In this document: one piece after another, positions 60,865 to 64,000 of the stretch | Layout: each line of letters starts with the position of its first letter | How positions within the stretch are numbered: the stretch's first letter is position 1 | From: JAODBQ01 sp047602055 | GTDB taxonomy: Bacteria; Actinomycetota; Acidimicrobiia; Acidimicrobiales; Ilumatobacteraceae | Assembly (NCBI GenBank): GCA_047602055.1 | Contig: JASGIG010000001.1 | Span: 2,852,001 to 2,916,000, forward strand | Direction: 5' to 3' | Length of the DNA: 64,000 bases | The notes under the pieces: generated by a model | Databases searched by the model: none | What the model saw: the letters and a program-made list of their open reading frames with translations, nothing else | What the model was told of the DNA's origin: nothing | Position numbers and translations under genes: made by a program

Positions 60865-61263
60865 TCACCAGCGGTCGATCATCAACGGTGTACAGCTCGC
60901 CAGCCGCTCGAAGTCGGCGTCGTTGTGGAGCAACGGCAGTTGCTCGCGCACGCAGACCGAGGCGATGAGGCAGTCGGCGGTGCGGCGGATCGTGAGCCCT
61001 CGGCGGCGCGCCTGGCGGTAGAGCGCGGCGGCTCGGCGGAAGTCGTCGAGGCCGTCCAGTCGGAGGACGTCGAACGCGCCCAGCCGATCGTCGACGAGTT
61101 GGACCTGTGACTCGTCGCGGATGCCTTGGAGCACCTCGGCGAGAACCAGGTCGGTGAGGGCGACGCCCGCGTCGGTTTCGATCAGGTCGACCAGCCGGCC
61201 GACCTGACGCGTGTCGCGTCCGTTGAGGAAGTCGACCCACACGGTGGTGTCGACGACGATCAC
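60865..61263 (-). CDS. vapC: VapC-type toxin (PIN-domain RNase)
   Basis: 132 residues from GTG 61263, overlapping the antitoxin stop (GTGA). The PIN acidic residues are D5 (VVDTTVWVDF), E43 (LAEVLQG), D97 (TADCLIAS) and D115 (LHNDADF). The toxin cleaves RNA, often tRNA or rRNA, when free of VapB. It converges on infB, 12 bp from its stop. Confidence 0.93.
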   Translation of the reverse strand: MIVVDTTVWVDFLNGRDTRQVGRLVDLIETDAGVALTDLVLAEVLQGIRDESQVQLVDDRLGAFDVLRLDGLDDFRRAAALYRQARRRGLTIRRTADCLIASVCVREQLPLLHNDADFERLASCTPLMIDRW

Positions 61264-61460
61264 GCGATGCGGCCCTGGCGAAGCTCGTCGAGGTCGGCGT
61301 CCCATGCCACCGTGCCTCGCAGGTCGAGCACGGCTCGACGGGCGCGGCGACGCACGACCTCTCGGAGGGCGAACTCGACGGTCTCTCGCTTCGTCCGAGT
61401 GCCGGCGATGGTCTGGGCCTCGGCGAGGAGCTCATCGTCGATGTCGATGTTCGTCCGCAT
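61260..61460 (-). CDS. vapB: VapB-type antitoxin
   Basis: 66 residues from ATG 61460. A short ribbon-helix-helix-like N-terminus (MRTNIDIDDELLAEAQTIAG, then RTKRETVEFALREVVRRRAR) resembles VapB/DUF2191 antitoxins. A C-terminal toxin-binding tail follows (LRGTVAWDADLDELRQGRIA). It neutralises VapC and represses its own promoter in the family. The operator-like inverted repeat TACACAC/GTGTGTA lies directly upstream. Confidence 0.92.
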   Translation of the reverse strand: MRTNIDIDDELLAEAQTIAGTRTKRETVEFALREVVRRRARRAVLDLRGTVAWDADLDELRQGRIA

Positions 61461-61470
61461 GCAGCGAACA

Positions 61471-61497
61471 TACACACGATTCGCCCCGGAGTGTGTA
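61471..61497. promoter_or_regulatory. Putative VapB operator
   Basis: TACACAC (61471-61477) and GTGTGTA (61491-61497) are exact inverted repeats with a 13-bp spacer, just upstream of the vapB start at 61460. Confidence 0.6.
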
Positions 61498-61504
61498 GCG
61501 CCGA

Positions 61505-62737
61505 TCAGTTCAGGGTGTAGGCGATCGGCAGGCGCTTGAGGCCGCCGACGAACAGGGTTTGCATCTCGGCGGGCTCGCCGGCCAGCTCGATCGACGTCAG
61601 CCGGGGGAGGACCGCGCTGAGGATCGCTTTGATCTCCATGCGGGCGAGCATCGCCCCGAGGCAGTAGTGCACGCCGAAGCCGAATGCCAGGTGCTTGTTC
61701 GGGGCGCGCCCGACGTCGAAGCGGAACGGGTCGTCGAACACGTCCTCGTCGCGGTTGGCCGACGGGTACGACAGCAGCACGGCGTCGCCGGGCCGGAACG
61801 TGTGCCCGCCGAGCGTGTACTCGGTGGTGCAGTTGCGCATGAAGTGCTTGACGGGGGAGACCCAGCGGATGATCTCGTCGACCGCCGTCGCCATCAGCGA
61901 CGGGTCGGCCTGCAGGCGGGCCAGCTCGTCGGGCCGCTCGATCAGGGCCTGCATCCCGCCGGCCATCGCCGAGGCGGTCGTGTCGTGGCCGGCGGTGGCG
62001 ACGATGACGTAGTAGCTGATCTGCTCCATGATCCCGATCGGGTTGCCGTCGATCGTCGCGTTGGCGATCACAGAGGCGAGGTCGCCGGTCGGCTCGGCCT
62101 TGCGCTGCTCGGTGAGCGTGGTGAAGTAGGCGAAGAAGTCCTGGATCACGGCCACCAGGTCCTCCATCGACAGGCCACGCGACAGCTCCGGGTCCGACGA
62201 GCCGAACAGCTCCTGGGTGAGCTGCAGCATCCGCCCGTAGTCGCTCTCCGGCAGGCCGAGGATCGCCAGGATCACCTGCAGCGGGTACTGCATGGCGATG
62301 TCCCGGGCGAAGTCGCACGTGCCGCCGAGCTCCTCCATCCGCCGAACGGACAGGTCGGCGAGCTGCGCCAGGCGGGCGTCGAGCTTGGCCAGGTTCTTCG
62401 GCAGGAACCACTCCGACGTCATCCCGCGGAAGGTGCGGTGGTCCGGGTCGTCCATGTGGATCAGGGTCCGCAGCAGGTCGCCGTTCTCCTCTCGGTGGCG
62501 GTCGCCCTCGAGCGTGGACAGCACCGGCCGCGGCGCGTTCTCCCACTCCTTGTTGTGCAGCTCGACCTCGAGCACGTCGGCGTGCTTGGTCAGCACGTGG
62601 AACGGCGGGAAGTCGGGGTGCTCGACGAGGTGGACCGGGTCCTCGCGGCGCAATACCGCGCAGGCTTCGTGGAAGTACGCCGGATCGGCGTAGGCCGCCG
62701 GTGTGACGAAGATCTGGCCGGCCTCGGTCGGTGTCAC
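61505..62737 (-). CDS. Cytochrome P450
   Basis: 410 residues from GTG 62737. The I-helix oxygen-binding motif is ATAGHDTTA, the K-helix ExxR is EIIRW, and the heme-binding loop is FGFGVHYCLGAML with the Cys ligand. The WFLPKNLAKL region and sequence style resemble the bacterial CYP sterol/fatty-acid hydroxylase group (CYP125/142-like), but the substrate is unproven. It is divergent from a TetR gene; the shared palindrome 46 bp upstream predicts repression by that TetR. A ferredoxin partner is not encoded here. Confidence 0.93.
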   Translation of the reverse strand: MTPTEAGQIFVTPAAYADPAYFHEACAVLRREDPVHLVEHPDFPPFHVLTKHADVLEVELHNKEWENAPRPVLSTLEGDRHREENGDLLRTLIHMDDPDHRTFRGMTSEWFLPKNLAKLDARLAQLADLSVRRMEELGGTCDFARDIAMQYPLQVILAILGLPESDYGRMLQLTQELFGSSDPELSRGLSMEDLVAVIQDFFAYFTTLTEQRKAEPTGDLASVIANATIDGNPIGIMEQISYYVIVATAGHDTTASAMAGGMQALIERPDELARLQADPSLMATAVDEIIRWVSPVKHFMRNCTTEYTLGGHTFRPGDAVLLSYPSANRDEDVFDDPFRFDVGRAPNKHLAFGFGVHYCLGAMLARMEIKAILSAVLPRLTSIELAGEPAEMQTLFVGGLKRLPIAYTLN

Positions 62738-62773
62738 GTTCGAATCCCCCTGGTGCGACGCGAAGAAGCGCTA

Positions 62774-62793
62774 ACCATACCAATCGGTATGGT
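62774..62793. promoter_or_regulatory. Palindromic TetR operator between P450 and tetR
   Basis: ACCATACCAATCGGTATGGT: perfect 8-bp arms around AATC, centred 46 bp before the P450 start and about 42 bp before the tetR start. Confidence 0.75.
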
Positions 62794-62824
62794 CGCCCCG
62801 CAAATGGTGCTACGGTGCCGCGCC

Positions 62825-63365
62825 GTGCCCCGGGTGACCCGCGAGCAGTACTTCGACGCAGCGCTGGCGATCCTCGGCGACCACGGTCCCGAAGCGCTCA
62901 GCCTGTCGGCGCTGTGCGAGCGCGTCGGGGTGACCAAGGGCAGCTTCTACCACCACTTCGACTCGATGGCCACGCTGCACCGGGGGATGCTCGACCACTG
63001 GGTCGACCGGATTCGCAACACCCCGGTCGACCTCGGCCCGCCCGACGCTCGCCGCCTGACGAGGCTGCGTCAGCTCGCCGTCGAGGCCAACCACGAGACC
63101 GAGGTCGCGATCCGCGCCTGGGCGGCCTGGTACGAGCCGGCCGCCGAGGCGGTGCGCTGGGTGCTGCGCGAGCGGCGGGCGCTGCTGGCGGCGACGTTCC
63201 AGGAAGCTCGGCATCGACGAGGCCCACGCCGTCACGCTCGCCCGGGTGGGCACGACGCTGATGGCCGGCGTGCAGAGCGACATCGACAAGGTCGACCGAG
63301 CCCTGCTCGACGAGGTGCTCTCCGAGTACCAGTACTGGATCGAGGTGAGCATCCCGACCGGCTAG
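62825..63365 (+). CDS. TetR-family regulator; one +1 frameshift
   Basis: From GTG 62825. The N-terminal HTH is FDAALAILGDHGPEALSLSA, LCERVGVTKGSFYHHFDSMA. The frame is normal to RALLAATFQE near 63205. One extra base in GAAGCTC must be skipped to continue LGIDEAHAVTLARVGTTLMA and IDKVDRALLDEVLSEYQYWI to TAG 63363-63365, ~180 residues. The unshifted frame stays open into the next gene. It should repress the divergent P450 and itself through the palindrome at 62774. Confidence 0.75.
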
Positions 63366-63418
63366 GAATGGTGCGACCCGAGCCGTGGGGGTGCGGTGAC
63401 GGGACCCGAGGAGGGGAC

Positions 63419-64000
63419 GTGACCACTGATCAGCTTCCGGCATGGATGCCCGCCAACCGGTTGGCGACGTTGCGGGCCGTGTGCGACACGGTCGTGCCGT
63501 CGATCGATCGCGGTGGCGATCCGCACGGCTTCTGGGCGCGCACCGCCACCGATCTCGGCGTCGACCTCGCCGTCGTCGCGCTGATCGCCGGGTTGCCGGC
63601 CGACCAGCGCGAGGGTCTGCTCGGGCTGCTGGACGTGTTCGCGGGCCAGGGCATCACCACGGCGTCGCCCGCCGATCGGGAGGACCTCCTACGTGGCGTC
63701 GCCGCACTGGCCCCGGAGGCGGCCGTGGGCGTGAACGCGCTGATCAACGCCGTCCTCGTCTTCTCGTACGGCCTGGTGGACCCGGCGACGGGCCAGAACC
63801 CGATGTGGCTGCAGTTCGGCTACCCGGGTCCGACCGTGCCGCTGCCGACCGGCACGAAGACGCTCGTCCCGCTCGTCCCGGAGGGCGACGCCGAGCCTCG
63901 ACGCCGACGTGGTCGTCGTCGGCTCGGGTGCCGGCGGCGGGCTCATCGCCGGCCGCCTCGCCCAGGCCGGCGTGCGCGTCGTCGTGCTCGAGGCGGGTGG
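63419..64000 (+). CDS. GMC-type FAD oxidoreductase with N-terminal subunit-3-like domain (3' truncated); one +1 frameshift
   Basis: From GTG 63419 (GAGGGGAC upstream). An N-terminal ~150-residue helical domain (LRAVCDTVVPSIDRGGDPHG) resembles gluconate-2-dehydrogenase subunit 3/long-chain alcohol oxidase extensions. The frame reads GDAE and then requires one extra base near 63894 to be skipped. It continues LDADVVVVGSGAGGGLIAGR, LAQAGVRVVVLEAGG, the FAD Rossmann motif of GMC oxidoreductases. The gene runs off the window. It probably oxidises long-chain alcohols or sterols, consistent with the adjacent P450. Confidence 0.75.
   Translation, partial: MTTDQLPAWMPANRLATLRAVCDTVVPSIDRGGDPHGFWARTATDLGVDLAVVALIAGLPADQREGLLGLLDVFAGQGITTASPADREDLLRGVAALAPEAAVGVNALINAVLVFSYGLVDPATGQNPMWLQFGYPGPTVPLPTGTKTLVPLVPEGDAEPRRRRGRRRLGCRRRAHRRPPRPGRRARRRARGGW

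Noticed and set aside
62735..62760. GTTCGAATCCCCC resembling a tRNA T-arm
   Set aside because: It overlaps the P450 start region and has no companion stems or CCA-proximal acceptor pairing.

Overview
The window is high-GC DNA that codes densely on both strands, with many GTG starts and TGATG, ATGA and GTGA stop/start overlaps. The gene content is actinobacterial: homodimeric AceE, a trkA/trkB (ceoB/ceoC) pair beside an APC permease and an OB-fold gene, rimP-nusA-ylxR-infB, and secreted proteins with ~120-residue 'PLSPARVFDTR' modules. Together with P450, SDR and GMC-type lipid genes this suggests Acidimicrobiia (Ilumatobacter-like). That placement is inference; there is no rRNA, and I found no tRNA or CRISPR array.

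Layout. 0-12.3 kb: a surface-polysaccharide locus with a Wzm/Wzt exporter, several GT4/GT2 glycosyltransferases, a secreted probable beta-propeller, and five very small coiled-coil proteins translationally coupled to the transferases. 12.4-15.3 kb: a large secreted repeat protein and a lipoprotein. 15.3-21 kb: an eroded HhH-GPD repair gene, an OmpR-type two-component system and a NEW3-protein/ABC exporter operon. 21-24.8 kb: a flavin monooxygenase, a complete IS630-type element (1173 bp) landing beside twin palindromes, and another GT2. 25-32.8 kb: a membrane protein, aceE, an acyltransferase-SGNH protein, RNase HI and an SDR. 32.9-40 kb: a Tat-exported phosphoesterase, argJ-marR facing yceI, a TIGR01777 epimerase and an anchored protein. 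40-44.4 kb: potassium transport. 44.4-49.1 kb: lpd, E2 and one reading frame joining octanoyltransferase (LipB) to lipoyl synthase (LipA), so the lipoylation enzymes sit with their substrate. 49.3-53.3 kb: M20 peptidase, geranylgeranyl-reductase-type oxidoreductase and SDR. 53.7-60.9 kb: proS facing rimP-nusA-ylxR-infB. 60.9-64 kb: VapBC, a P450/TetR pair sharing a palindromic operator, and the start of a GMC oxidoreductase that runs off the window.

Three features run across the window. First, two families of ~90-130 bp intergenic repeats (called A and B here) begin at or just after stop codons, usually in the direction of the upstream gene; one B copy is read in frame as the last 36 residues of LipBA. 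Second, about seven otherwise normal genes are broken by a single extra base, always +1, which looks more like assembly error than biology. Third, many regulators sit beside clear palindromes (MarR, TetR, VapB), so the regulatory logic can be read directly.
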